Shown here: positions 47,027 to 59,290 of the stretch, piece by piece
How the letters are laid out: each line of letters begins with the position of its first letter
How positions within the stretch are numbered: the first letter of the stretch is position 1
NCBI GenBank assembly: GCA_026874595.1
Contig: CM049314.1
Coordinates: 74,414,300-74,478,299 of the forward strand
Source of the DNA: Sipunculus nudus
Lineage: Eukaryota > Annelida > Sipuncula > Golfingiida > Sipunculidae
DNA length: 64,000 bases
Reading direction: 5' to 3'
The notes under the pieces: model-generated
What the model was told of the DNA's origin: nothing
The model's database searches: none
What the model saw: only the letters and a program-made list of their open reading frames with translations
Position numbers and translations under genes: made by a program

Positions 47027-47173
47027 ATCCAGACACTGCCTCCATCAAGCTCAAGACCAAGTGGCTCCAGCATTAATATCAGGAACTGAGAGAGAGGATG
47101 CACGAGTACATGGCAGAGACAGGGTGTCGAGGTTACCCTGGATTTGTGGAGAAGAAGGCCCATGTTTGGATAT
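47027..47173 (+). pseudogene. Exon fragment of unrecognised spliced gene (a)
   Basis: After a TTTTATGTTACAG acceptor, the sequence reads PDTASIKLKTKWLQH, an in-frame TAA, then YQELRERMHEYMAETGCRG and YPGFVEKKAHVWI before a stop and a possible GTAAAT donor. The composition is charged and helical, with a GC content above its surroundings, unlike random AT-rich sequence here. I do not recognise the family. The stop codons indicate decay. Confidence 0.55.
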
Positions 47174-47697
47174 AAAGTAAATGAGATATCTAAGGTTTGC
47201 TAATCCTGACAGCCAGTGGCGTCAATTTATCTTTAAGTTCCAGGACTCGGGGGGGGGGGGATGGAGTCACAGACACACACATAAGGGTCTGTATGACACA
47301 TTTTCTAAATCCTGGATCCGCCCCTGTATATGGGTAATTACTTCCTGATTTTCTTTTAAAAAAATCTATATTACAATCACTAGTCCTACCAGTGAAAATA
47401 CTCTTTCAGATGATACTATAATCCCAATGGATCTTTAAGCTAAAGGTAAACAAGTTACTAGTGACGTGTTGCATGCATGATCCTGTTTACAATGTACAGA
47501 TTCTTCAACCTGAGAATAACAAGTCTCCTACAATAATAATATGAGAAGCCAGAGGCACCCAATCTTTTTCATCATGTAAATGATTTCATTATTTTACTTT
47601 GTGTAGGTGAATTCAAGATTTTATATAATACCTGATCTATCAGTAAACTGTTCCAAGCAAACTGATTCTTGATTTGGCTAACTTGACATTCATAGGT

Positions 47698-47862
47698 AGA
47701 GGGAGACTTCTTTGGAATATATCTGGATGAGGAGGCATGATGGAGTTGATGGCTAAATGAGATGACATGGCAGCCATCCTGAAGGATAAGAACCATGTGG
47801 CAGTGAAATACCCGGACAGCATGAAGATGTTAGCTGGTTTGAATTCATCTGAGCCATCAGCA
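47698..47862 (+). pseudogene. Exon fragment of unrecognised spliced gene (b)
   Basis: After an AG acceptor the reading is GDFFGIYLDEE, then a shift, then MAAILKDKNHVAVKYPDSMK and MLAGLNSSEPSA ending in one base (G) of a split codon before GTAATC. The next fragment, at 51001, begins with GT, completing a Gly codon, so the two join in phase. An internal TGA and a frameshift mark it as decayed. Confidence 0.6.
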
Positions 47863-48118
47863 GGTAATCTTGGACCACCTTATAAGTAGCTGTATAGTTC
47901 TTTTTGAAATATTCTACATGATTTTAATCAGTCTGCTAATCAGTTGAGTACGGTGGTACAAGTTTCAGTATCTTGTCCATCTTCTGTAACAATCATGGCT
48001 TTCATGGCCCGTCCAAGATAAGCACACTACTTCTAGGCTATGATTTTAACTTTCCACCTCCCAGGTATAAATCATGTGTTCTACCTGTTAGACTACAGAA
48101 GCTGCCTAAATTTTTTTT

Positions 48119-50555
48119 TAGCTCAGCTGACTATACGTTATCTGAGCTATAGTCATTGTCCATTGTCCGTCGTCTGTCCGTCCGTTAGATTGGCACGTTT
48201 TGAAATCATTAGACCTATGAATCAAAAATTTGGCATACTGTTAGATGTCCCCAAAATCTCCTACCAAACCGGAAACTGAGTCACTGCGACTTCATTCCTT
48301 CGAGAAATTAAGGAAAAACCTCAGGTTTCCATTAAAAACCTATTATCACACTTCAGGACTGCCTTATATCAAAACCACTGATCTGTCTGTTTTTCTTTCT
48401 TAATTTTTACCAGAAGTACTGGTATTCTCCTATATATTTTCCATATACATGCTGGAAATTAAGTCTGTTAAGTGTAATTTCTTCAAGTTGTGGTCCCGAA
48501 TATAATGGACTTTGTAAATTACAAATTCAGGAAATTTACTCGCCTAACATGAAAATTTTGGAAGCTAGAGACCTTTCGTTCAAGTATATAACTTTGTTTA
48601 AATTAAGATTCAATTGTATACCCAAGATTAGATCTGAATTATTAAATTTTTTAAAATTATTAGCATAAAAATAAAAGCAGTACCTTCAATTTTGACCATG
48701 GCATTTTTTTTCTTTTCCCTGTGAGTACTGTTGATTAAATTTTCACAGCATGTAAACTTTAGTATTTAATTTGTTTAAACCTGAAATTAGAAAATAAAAG
48801 CTCAAAAATTAGGCTAATAATTGAATTTTTTTTTGTTCAGGCTCTTATTATAGTCACGTGCTTTGTCCAGATGCAGGCAGCCCACTCCTGGTCACTGGAA
48901 GTTAGCTATGCCAGGGTTCCTGATTTGTTACAGGTCACTGGGGGAGATCCCCTGCTGTGACAGGTGTACAGTTATTCTCATATCAACTCCTACCTCCTTC
49001 CACCCCCCCCCCCCCCCCCACCCACCGACCCTATCCACCAAGTGTTATGCAGTAATTGTTATTGTTTGCCATGTATTTCCTCAACTGTAATGCTGTTTCC
49101 ACTCCAATATACATAACTTTCCTTGAATGAGTAATTCATTGAGTAATCCAGAAGAAGCCATTTGGGATAATGTAGCCTTTTTAAAGAAATCAATTTCCTT
49201 TTAAATGATTTTAAAATATTAAAATTAAAATACATAAAGGCACAATTAAAAATTGTGACATCTGATTCAAGTATTATTTTTAGATATTTATTGTTTTGCA
49301 AATTTAAAAGATATATTTGTGTGGTAAAAAAATAAATATGCATTTGTATGCATGATGTGGGGTCATCTGACAAGATTGAGAAATATGATGATGCAATTTA
49401 GAATTATGAATTAACTTTTATATTCAGATATATATGTTATATTGGGAATGTATAGAAATATATACTTAAAATAAAAAAAAAAATTGATGTGATAAAAAAA
49501 AATGAGGATCTTATACAAACATTTGTTCATTATTTTCCTGCCTCAGCAGAATTGGAGATCAGGCTTTGTTTGCCCTGTATGTATATGCAGAAGTGTTGTT
49601 AATCCCCCCCTACTATGGATTCCTTTGCACCTGTGCAAGTGTGTAAAATTTATTTAATTTAAAAAACAATTGGATTAGAAAAAATTAAGATCTAATTGAA
49701 ACACATTCTTGCTTCAGGAGAATGGAACATAAAGTGATCAGCTCTGTATGTCCATCATCTCTCTGTTATCATTAAATATATATTTATTATGATATTTTTC
49801 CTATAAGCACTGTGATAACTTTCATATGCTGTATGTGTATGGATTTAAGCTATTAAAGTCTGAAATTTGAAAACAACTTATATACTCAATTGTGTAATAT
49901 TTCAGATGTTAAACTTTAAAAAATTGATATAATAAAAAAATTAAGAAATAATTGAAACATATATTATCAGCTTTGTTTGTCTACCAGTCTGTCTGTCCTT
50001 TTTTAAAATATAAGTAATTGTGAATGAACTTTTTTATTCTGTAAGCTTTGTTGAATTAAGTGAAAATCCTATGTATATACACTTTGATAATACACAGATG
50101 TTGTAACTCCGGTCATACCATCCCCACACCACCACCAAGTCACCTTACACCTGTGGACTGGGAACATAAGTTATAGTTCAACTGTATACATTTTATAAAA
50201 TAAAAAATACATATATTTAATAATATAAAAAATATTAATAAAAAAATAGACCCAATCGAACAAATGTGTAAACTACTGTACTGTCATCAATTTGTCAAAA
50301 AGCCAACCAATGATTATGGTAATAATATACATCTTATGTTCACAAACTGCTCACATGCTTTAATTTTAACATTAGAAAACACATGGTCAGGTCACAAAAT
50401 ATTATTTGCAACAATTTCTTACTCATCAATACAAACCAATCATATCATCCAGCCATGGTCTATATTACCTCTTCTTATCAGACATTACCTCCATTTTCAG
50501 ATTTTTACCTCAAGGTCAACTTCAGCTGAGCACTGTGACTGATGGATCCCTTGTT
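48119..50555 (-). mobile_element. Repeat family B, inverted copy
   Basis: At the low end it starts with AGCTCAGCTGACTATA and 'gtccgtcgtctgtccg', the reverse complement of the B 3' end. At the high end it finishes with 'cagctgagcactgtgactg' and 'gatcccttgttg', the reverse complement of the B 5' end. A poly(C) run at 49004-49019 corresponds to the poly(G) of the plus-strand copies. It is longer (2.4 kb) than other copies because of extra AT-rich sequence. It is non-coding. Confidence 0.65.
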
Positions 50556-51000
50556 GTTTATACAGAGGTTCCAGATGGATTTTGAGAGTGACATGTATGT
50601 GACTTTTTATAAATCTGCCCTCTTACATCTTTATATGTATAATAAAGCTGATGTAATGGTCTCTTTTAAACCTGTTTCTGACTCATCATTAACATTTTAA
50701 ACAGTTTTAAATGCATTTCATGGAGAAAAATGACTAATGGACACATTTAACTTTTAAATAGTCCCTTTATCAATCACTCCATATGACCACTCATGTGTTA
50801 TGGTATATATATCTACAAGGAAGGTTATCAAACCAGTTTGCTTCAAAATCTTGACCACTGCATGATCAGCAGGATCATGATTTTCATAATGCCTGTGGAT
50901 ATTCCATGAAATTTGTTTATTGGTCGAGAAACTAAATTTTTCGTAGTAAATCTGTTATTGTCTTACAAGTTGACATTCTGTTATATTCCTGGTTTCTCTC

Positions 51001-51117
51001 AGGTGCCATTAGTGCTATGATGCTTCGTTTACTGCCAAAACTGATTCCAGCACAGAGGAAGAAATGCTTAGCCCACCATAGCAGAAGCAAAGGCAGCATT
51101 CATTGATGTTCAGAAGG
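51001..51117 (+). pseudogene. Exon fragment of unrecognised spliced gene (c)
   Basis: After GTTTCTCTCAG the frame reads AISAMMLRLLPKLIPAQRKK, then a frame change, then AEAKAAFIDVQK before a GGTATA donor. Its first two bases complete the Gly codon split from fragment (b). The end IDVQ(K/P) and the basic QRKK stretch suggest a linker in a larger protein. I do not recognise the family. Possible further coding near 53239-53410 is weaker. Confidence 0.58.
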
Positions 51118-51232
51118 TATATACTGATTTAGGCTTTTAGATTTCTTACAATTCTAGAAATAAGAGCTATCATTCAATTGAGAATAATCGATCGATATTG
51201 TGTTAAAGGGAATATTTATGTAGCACCATTTT

Positions 51233-51905
51233 TAGCTCAGATGACTACCTGTATATACGTGATGTCAGATATAGCTATGGCCATTTGTCCATTATCGGTC
51301 TGGTTGTCCAGCTCGATCTCCGTTTACATGCCACATTTCAAAACCACTGGACCAGTGGATCCAAAATTTGACATCCAGGTAGATGTCCTTATTTTCTAAC
51401 AAACCAGAATATTGGTCACTGTGACTACATTTTTTTTGGAGAAATTAAGGAGAAACCTCCATTTTTCAGTAAAAGCCAATTGTTGCACTTTAGTGTCAAA
51501 AATTGGGTCAAAATTGCACAATTTGTAGCAGTTATTTACCCAAATAAAATGTATCTTGTGAAAACATCAGGAAAGATATCGACTTACTTGACATGATAGA
51601 TGTTGAAGATAAGAGTTGTTTTCAAGCGTATAACAGATTTTTTTATTGAAAAAATTTCAAACATATAACAGATTTTTTATAAAAAAAATTGTTCAAGCAT
51701 ATAACAGATTTTTTTAAATTTTGTTCAAGCATATAACAGATTTATATATTTTTTTCTAGCATATAACAGATTTTTATAATCTTTTTTAGTTATTGTCATA
51801 AAGGTAAAATCAGACCTTTAAATTTTGTCCAACCTTGACCATTGCACATTTGCTTTCCTGTCAGCACTGTTGACATTTTGTATGTACAAAATGCAAAGAT
51901 TAAAA
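51233..51905 (-). mobile_element. Repeat family B, inverted 3' fragment
   Basis: It starts AGCTCAGATGACTACC, with 'atagctatggccatttgtcc' and 'aggagaaacctccatttttc', matching the inverted 3' third of family B. It contains a local minisatellite expansion at 51620-51785. Confidence 0.65.
51620..51785. repeat. Minisatellite 'caagcatataacagattttt', 5 copies
   Basis: Units of about 30-38 bp at about 51628, 51657, 51694, 51726 and 51760. Confidence 0.9.
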
Positions 51906-52550
51906 CTATTATAATATGAAAATTTGATAGCAATTTGCCAAAAACTGTAGGACATAGTGAACTTTATTCTGTGAAATACGGGCCGAAAACATAATTTTGA
52001 GCAGCCTGAAAGACTGACAGGGCATATATTTAACCATTAGGCCATTCATACACAATATCTAGGGAGGTCTCCTTTGAATCCTGAAGTTTGGACACTATGA
52101 CTAATGTTCTGTGAACTCTAAGAAAGTACATGGTTTTAGCATTGAAATTCAGATAAGCAAAACAAATATGTTTGGAACTTTCTAACTTTGAAATTTTGGA
52201 AATTGGGCAAATCTCCATCACCTGAAATCATGTTATGATGACCAATATTCTGTTGTATTTCTGTATTTCTTCTTGTATTATTGTACAATTGCAAGATATG
52301 CACAAAGTCTGAATTCTGTTACAGTACATATTTAATCAATAATGAGTACATTTATACTTGTAGGCCTACCTCGTTCAGACTAATTTAATATCCATTGATG
52401 ATAGGTAGTCTATCGTCATCATGACAAACAGTAAACATGTAATTGCATGTTTTGTCACTGTTTAGGTCTCGCCCTCTTGTACTTCCTTGTGCATGAAGTA
52501 TGCCTATATCACAAGCAGTTATAAGGGGTTGGATTAAAATTGCGTGTGTG

Positions 52551-52652
<102 letters not shown>

Positions 52653-53574
52653 GAACAGTATTAACACCAACACATATTTTCATCTTTTATTATTATTGTG
52701 AAATTTGATGTATTTTCAGATCTAGAAATTCAGTTTCTAAATGTTTGATGAAGATCAACAGTGACTGAGTTCAGTGTTGCTGTGTTTCTCTGACACCATG
52801 ATGCATGCAGGCATATGGAATGAAGACAGTCATCAGGGAACAGTATTGACTGTAGACTCTTGTTTCATCATTTTATGAGTCAGGTATCCATGACACTGCA
52901 CTTCCAGAGTACTTCAAACATATGTTAATCATTTTCCAGCTTCAGCAGAAAGGGAGATAAAGTGATTAACTCTGTTTGTCTACCTGTCTATCTGTCCATT
53001 TTTAAATTATCAGTAATAGTGAATTCAATTTTATGAAATTCAATTTTTAGCATTGGACTCTAGAATATCTTACTTGTATATATATGTTTTTAAATGGAGG
53101 CTTGTGTCGCCAGTTGTGCAGTTACAAGTTGTGTACTGCATGCATGATTTAATTATATGTTACATTGTTATTTTACTGGACTTATTAAACAATTATTTTT
53201 ATAAATATAATGCTCTTGTTTTGTGTCTACCATTTCAGACAAAAGGTTGATGTATGAATGCAAGCTGGTTATCAGAGCACTTGTACTGCCACACAAAGTG
53301 ATATTTCCAATTTCATTACATTTCTACAATCAGAGGAACAGCAGTATCATGCAAAGTGCAAATTGTGTTTTATTTTGTTCATTTGACTGGCTGAGGAATA
53401 TTCCTTGACATTACTTGGTACAAAGGTATATTTAATTCTTTTTCACCATGATATTTGAGCACACTTCATCACAATTTTATGCAATTTTTTTTTTATGTTA
53501 GTTGTTTTCAGGCAATTGTGGCTGAATTCAACTGCATTTTGTAACCATTTCATATTTTGCTAGGGTATTCAGTT

Positions 53575-53869
53575 GGTTCCTTCTTAACCAATTTTCTTGG
53601 TTGATTTTAACCAATATGGTCATCTGAATCAAATTGGTTGATTCAGTATTGGTTGTTTTCAACCATTATTGTTGGTTGATTTCAACCAATCACATGGTTG
53701 ATTTCAACCAGTCACATGGTTGATTTCAACCAAAAAAATTGGTTGCAAAATCAACCAATAGGGATCGGTTGAAATCAACCGGTTAATTGGTTGGACACAT
53801 ATCAACCGAGAAGACCGGTTGATTTCAACCAATTTTTTGGTTGAATTTAACCGATCCATTTTAAGAGTG
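53575..53869. repeat. Subterminal array of GGTTGA/TCAACC palindromes (right end of 10.4-kb element)
   Basis: At least seven GGTTGAnnTCAACC-type units of about 25-35 bp spacing run up to the CACTCT terminus. The left end carries a shorter version at 43460-43570. Confidence 0.9.
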
Positions 53870-53871
53870 TA

Positions 53872-54140
53872 CTGAACTGCTGTCCTGCAGGTGTATTTCT
53901 GCGACAAGGCATGATTTACACACTATGACATATGCAAATATATGCAGATTTTTTTTTGTGAAATAGCGTATGATTTAAGTTTAAATGCATTTTAAAAAGG
54001 TCAGTCATTCATAATATAACTTCATTTAGCATGCAATTTACTTTTGGAAAAGGATCCATAAAGAGAACAACAAAGTTATGTTTGTTCCCATGTTGCATAT
54101 CGGATATATGCATACCTATGAATATTCATTCCACACTGCT
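53872..54140 (+). repeat. Repeat family F, copy 2, right part
   Basis: It continues the family interrupted at 43446. 54001-54137 is also a near-perfect inverted match of 63838-63975, a third copy. Confidence 0.7.
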
Positions 54141-55047
54141 GTAATATAATGTTAATACATCAGCATTTAATAGTTTGTTATATAATTTTAAGACGAGGGT
54201 ATCTGTTATATTCACAATTTTATTGGCAGTAGATTCCAAACAGTAAAATGGGGTTGTTGAATGGTCCATGTTGCCTTGTAGCCAACCTTTATTAATTTAT
54301 CATGAGAAAATGATTTAGGTAGAACTCGCTCTATGGCCAAACTCATTATAGGGACAACGATTTTGTGCAGTAAAACTTTACATACAAAGGAATAAAGAAA
54401 TGATAACCTAGAACAAATTTATTGCAAGTATATCATGATATTAATATTGATTCTGCAATGTGTGCTGATATGTTAATTATATAATCAGATGTCGTTTATT
54501 CCTTACATTATTAACATATTATCAGTTTTCAAGTCATCGATTTTGGGGCTCGTCATCCCATCACATTAAAAATGACATACATGAACACATTTATTCCATC
54601 ACAGAAAATATATTATAGAAAAGGTCAATGAAGATCTGGTAATGAACAGTTCATTTTCCATAAATGAGCATTTCTTGTGAAAATTTTCATTAGACTTTCT
54701 CAGACTTTTTTTTGGTCTAAAATCCCAGTTCCTTTTTTTTCCTTTTTGCAGTAAAGGTTAAATACAAATGTATTTATGTACATTAAACAACTGAATATGT
54801 TTTTGTAGGAATGCAAATGAATCATTTTGCAATATTTTTTAATAAAGAATGAAGATATTTGTTGAATTTAATGTCCATACTGCGCAATGATCATATTTAA
54901 TTGTGAACATTAGACCATATAATATGTCATAAACATCTGTCCGAGAATGTACATGCTATATACATAATCAAATCTGATGCCACATTAAGTTTTGAAATAA
55001 AAAAATCAGGAAAGTCTAGGAACTCCTGATTATTTGAAAAATTAAAT
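54141..55047. other. AT-rich stretch 3' of the nuclease-CXC gene
   Basis: No gene is recognised. It would include the 3' untranslated region of the minus-strand gene that ends at 55048. Confidence 0.45.
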
Positions 55048-56874
55048 TCATTCACTGTCATCATATGTATTACGACAGATATTTGTAACCTTTCTGCAGT
55101 TGCACGCTTCGATGCATTCCATGCGGAATGTCCTGCAGCTGCAGCGTTGGCTGGGGCACCCCTTCGTACATCCACATGAAATGATCTCCCTGCAGGCTTT
55201 TGGCATGGTCGGGAGGGAAAGTAACTGTGGCACTAAATGCCCATCCAGATACATCCATCCCATCTCCGTTACAGGAGGAAGGATGGGATTTTGCAGATGT
55301 GCCTGGTTCCAAACACTTGATTGGTAGTGTGCACGCATGATATGGAACCTGGCTGCATCTGAGATTGGTGGCAGACTTTCCTGTGCACGACCTGCTCAAA
55401 GCATTTTGACACGTGCCTCGTTGCATGTGGAAACCTCGGGCACACGATACAACTTGCAGATGAATTTTTCCGCTGAGTGTAAAGTGTCATCTGTGAGAGC
55501 ACCCTTCCCCAGGCCACTTAGATCTGTATGATGTCCTAGGAAAAAATCCCATGCTTTTTTCTTTCCGTGGCCACTGAATTGAGACACACTATCACAACCA
55601 GTGATGGCATGGAATCCAAGTAGTGTGTTTACTTGATTCTTACAGAGCAACCTGCGAATGTCGTGTACTGGGATATATTTTGGAGCGGTCGAAGTACCGG
55701 CTTTCAGGTAGAGTCGTGTACATCGTATCTTATCGAAGTGTGCCACAAGCAGGAGAAGCACGTCTGTATCAGGTCCGGACACAACTAAAGTGTCCACATT
55801 AGCATGAGTACAATGTAAAATCAGCCTGGTATCAGCCTCTTCAATGTCAGCCCTAAGAGATGAGACATCTAGGTCTGGATCAGATGACTTGACTGTTGTT
55901 GCTTCATGAAACCCCCCTGATACTACAAGTACTTGTTTATCCGTAGGGGTTAGTTCAGTGAGATGTTGTGAAAGGAGCAGTGCCAGATCTGCTTTATTTT
56001 CCTCAAGTGAAAGAAAGCTGTACCAATCCGATGGGAGAGGAACAGACTCAGCTTCAATTTTACGACGGATTGGACGGTAGCGTTGCCTCCGTTTGATCCT
56101 TGTTCCTGTCTTCATTGAATCGCTTTGGTATCTGTCGAAGACGACATCAATTCTGTTGTATTTTGATCCCATCTTCGTCACAGTGTTAGCGAACATCTTG
56201 GCATATTCACCAAAAGTCCTAATGTCAGATGGCTTTCCTAGTGCCATCACAAGTGTTTGGCCATCTATGATCAGGCAGCTAGGTGCATTGATTTCAATAT
56301 TTGAAGGTGTTTGAACGTCATTTGTCAGTATGGAAACTAACACTGATTTGTTGGTGGAATGTAAACTGCCGTTAGTTGTGGCCAAAGATAAAGGCACTGT
56401 TATTAGTTCATGTTGAAGTATATCTTCCAGGTACACCTTGCGTCCTGCTTTGTATGCTGTTATAAGCCTCTGAAGTATGCTCCTGTCCACTTTAATGGTA
56501 GTGTGTTTGTCCTTGGACAGCTGCTCAACTGCGTACAATGAGGAAAAGGTCTTTGCTTTGTTCTTCTGAATTGGTGTTTTTAGATCTAGGTGTTGGTCAC
56601 TGCCTGGTTGCTCACAGAGTGTTCTGCTTGCAAATACTTTCATTTTTTCTAGTCCAAGACTTTCTTGGTTTAGCAATGATTCTTGAATCTAAGGGGTGAC
56701 CACATCCTTGTTGATCATGTTCTTCAATGAACCACTGCCATCTGTAAATACATCACACTGTTCCAAAGCTTTAACTATCCTGCTTTCGTCACAGTCATCT
56801 TTCTCCATCCTGCTTTTCGTGCATTCGTTGTGTGTGCATTCATCATCTCCATTGTCTGTAGTCAGTTTTAGCAT
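55048..56874 (-). pseudogene. C-terminal part of a FEN1/PIN-like nuclease with tesmin/TSO1-type CXC domain
   Basis: One minus-strand frame runs from 56874 to 55048, interrupted only by TAG at 56689-56691 and TGA at 55396-55398. In the 426-residue stretch between these stops (numbered from the Met at 56676), acidic residues are spaced as in FEN1/XPG-type PIN nucleases: D138 in CLIIDGQ, D181 in VVFDRY followed by a basic KRRQR stretch, E280/D282 in IEEADTR, D303/D305 in SGPDTDV, and D362 in ITGCDSV. Known members of this fold cleave DNA or RNA with metal ions. After the TGA, a 19-residue bridge leads to a last segment ending in CGCTKGCPSQRCSC, CIEACNC and C, the spacing of the tesmin/TSO1 CXC DNA-binding domain. 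The family occurs as uncharacterised multi-copy proteins in invertebrates as far as I recall. The nuclease assignment is inference from motif spacing. Confidence 0.82.
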
Positions 56875-57637
56875 TGCTTTTGTCTGATATGTTATGACTG
56901 TTCTCAGATTGAATGACAGTGTCCATCTTCTGAGAGCAGAGGCTACTCTTGTTATCCCTACTCACAGCAGTTACAAATGGTCCAGTCTGCTATCTTTAAT
57001 GACCTGTCTAGCCTGGTCCCCGGCTCACTGGGGTATCTGTTTCACCAAAGTGCTGGTCAGGGCAGTTGCCTAGCAACAGGGGTGCATCAAAATGGCTGAT
57101 ATGAGGTGATAGAGGGATCCCACACTGATTTAAGTCCATTTGTACAGGTTGTTGACAGGAACATCTCACTGGAATGTGTCCCATGGGGAAGGTCATTAAT
57201 CTAGCTGTCAAATGAGTGTAAACAGTGCTGGGATGGGAGGGCACTGGTCACAAAAGTGCTGGCTCTTTGTGTTGCTAGGTGTTCAGACAGGGGTAACGCA
57301 TAACACTGAATGTTATTTCAAAATTTTCAATGATTGTTTTTTTAAAAGATTAGTTGTTTAATTTTTTGATAGCAGATATTTTATATCAGGGAGCACACCA
57401 AATTTTGTTGTAATTTTTTGTTCCTGTATACTTGCAGTTTACTTTGTGTGTGTATCAGTATTTGCTGATGAAGATATTGTAATATGGCTCGGCTATGGCA
57501 GACATGCCTTCTATATATATATGTTGTATTTGTCCTAAAATGACCTTAATGAGTTCGCAAATGTATAAATTAATTCAAGTATGACATATTGGAATACTGA
57601 ATGAATATATAATACATCTTATGACGTTGCTGTCAAG
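56875..57637. other. Interval between the nuclease-CXC half-gene and the RAG1-N-like gene
   Basis: No coding similarity is recognised on either strand, although the central part of the nuclease-CXC protein would be expected around here. A patch at 57010-57060 is GC-richer. Confidence 0.4.
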
Positions 57638-58376
57638 ATGGATGGATCTTTAGATTTTCATTTGAAATCTTTGTCACAACTATGCAGAATTTGTGGGAAG
57701 AAATCCCTAACATATAATCAAAAACCTAAATACAAGCTTTTCCCTTGCTCTGAAAATAACAGAGAATATTAGATGTCTTTGGCATAGATGTTACAAAAGA
57801 TCAAATTGACACCCACCCACCTAACATATGTAGACTATGTTACTTCAAAATATTTAATCAGAAAAAAAAATGTTGTTAATGCAACCTCAAAACAGGTTGA
57901 AAACTATCAGCTTGCCAAAGAGATCAATGACAAATGGTTGCCACATAAGAGAGGGTCTGCAGAATGTTTCACATGCACCCAGTTTATGCAACAATTGAAA
58001 AAAGGCAGGCCAGTTAAACCAAAGAGAGGAGCCCCTAAACATAATCCGGGAGATCTTTTGTTTGATCACAGGAAAGACAATATACTTGATTTTAGTACAC
58101 ATGCAAATAATGTCAAATTTAGCAATGCTGAAATAACTGACATGAGTGAACAGCAGCAGAAGTTATATATCTGCCCTATTTGTTGTCAAACTTTTCCTAC
58201 ACATTGTGTGTGGGCCATGTGGGCATTATTTCTGTTCAGAATGTCTGAGTGACAAATATTGTCAGGCTCTTTCAAACAGCACCGACTGTCCAGTATGCAG
58301 TGTTAGTTTGAATTATTCTTCAATTAAATCAGTTGATATAACACGGAAGAGGAAAAATGATAATATACTGATCTAA
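57638..58376 (+). pseudogene. RAG1 N-terminal-like protein (zinc-binding plus RING), frameshifted
   Basis: It starts at ATG 57638 (MDGSLDFHLKSLSQLCRICG). A first Cys pair (CRIC, 57683) is followed, in a shifted frame, by LDVFGIDVTKDQIDTHPPN and ICRLC (57829). This order matches the RAG1 N-terminal region: C-x2-C, a short hydrophobic 'VF.IDV' segment, D-x-HP, C-x2-C. The original frame resumes at the A9 run (57861) with CFTC (57965) and a basic KKGRPVKPKRG stretch. A RING finger ends the gene: CPIC at 58172, then, after another frame change, CGPCGHYFCSEC (58209-58244) and CPVC (about 58287). RAG1 RINGs are E3 ubiquitin ligases. The catalytic RAG1/Transib core is not present. This resembles the stand-alone N-RAG proteins described from the Aplysia N-RAG-TP element. 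It is single-exon, with one TAG/-1 shift near 57770, a compensating shift near 57865 and a shift near 58205, so it is not functional as read. Confidence 0.78.
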
Positions 58377-59290
58377 TGAACTGTCAGCTTATCAGTTCAA
58401 TAGTTTAGTGCTTAGTGTTTACTATGTGTTTAGAACTAACGCTAGCAGTGGGCTGACCAGATTAGGGCGTAAAGGTTGTTGTTTGTGCTCAACAAATGCT
58501 CTGCAGATTCGAGAAACAGTAAATTAGATCTGCTTTTTACTAGGTTGCAATATCTTTGTTCTTTAAATATGCTATTGATTGAGGAGAGTTATTACTTCTC
58601 ATTCTGTGATTCTGTGTTTGTGTTGGTTTTCAGATATTTAGGAATCAATTATTAGTTTTCAGTTTGTTTCCTATTAAAAGAAGGTATTGTTCAGCCGGAA
58701 TCATGTACATTATCATTTTATTATCATATTTCATATTATGCAAGTAAATTACATCATAATAATTGTGAACTAAGTCTCCTGTAAACATCTAGTACGTGTT
58801 TTTACTCAGTGTGTTATTTTCATAACATTTAAGCTTGTATCAAGGAAAAATAATTCATGTAATTCGTGAAAAAAATAGGCAAGAAGGTCTACTTCATGCT
58901 TAAATAACATGTTTAAAAAAAAATACAACAATAGTCTGTCAGAATATTTAAGTTATATATTATGTGAATATTTTATAGTATGAGTTTGGACTTAATGAAA
59001 AAACAAGATTATTAGCAATAGACCATTTTGCATGAACAAGTGTAACCAGATCCGGCACTTGCATTGGATGTAATATACACAATTACTCTCAGTACTGTGA
59101 TACAAGATAACTCTTAGCTCCCCATTCTGATCAAAGTGTAACTTACACACAGATGTAGCTGACAAATTCAGCATTTAGCACATATATTAATTGTTAAGAT
59201 TACTTAATAAATATAAAATATAACAAAGGAAACACATGTGGAATTATGTTGTGAATGAGGTGAAAACCCGGCTTATCTAGCCACTGGTGT
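58377..59290. other. AT-rich interval downstream of the RAG1-N-like gene
   Basis: I searched by eye for a RAG1-core or Transib transposase continuation and found none. 'caatagaccattttgcat' at 59014 resembles the terminus of the 2.8-kb TTAA element but lacks TTAA beside it. Confidence 0.45.
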
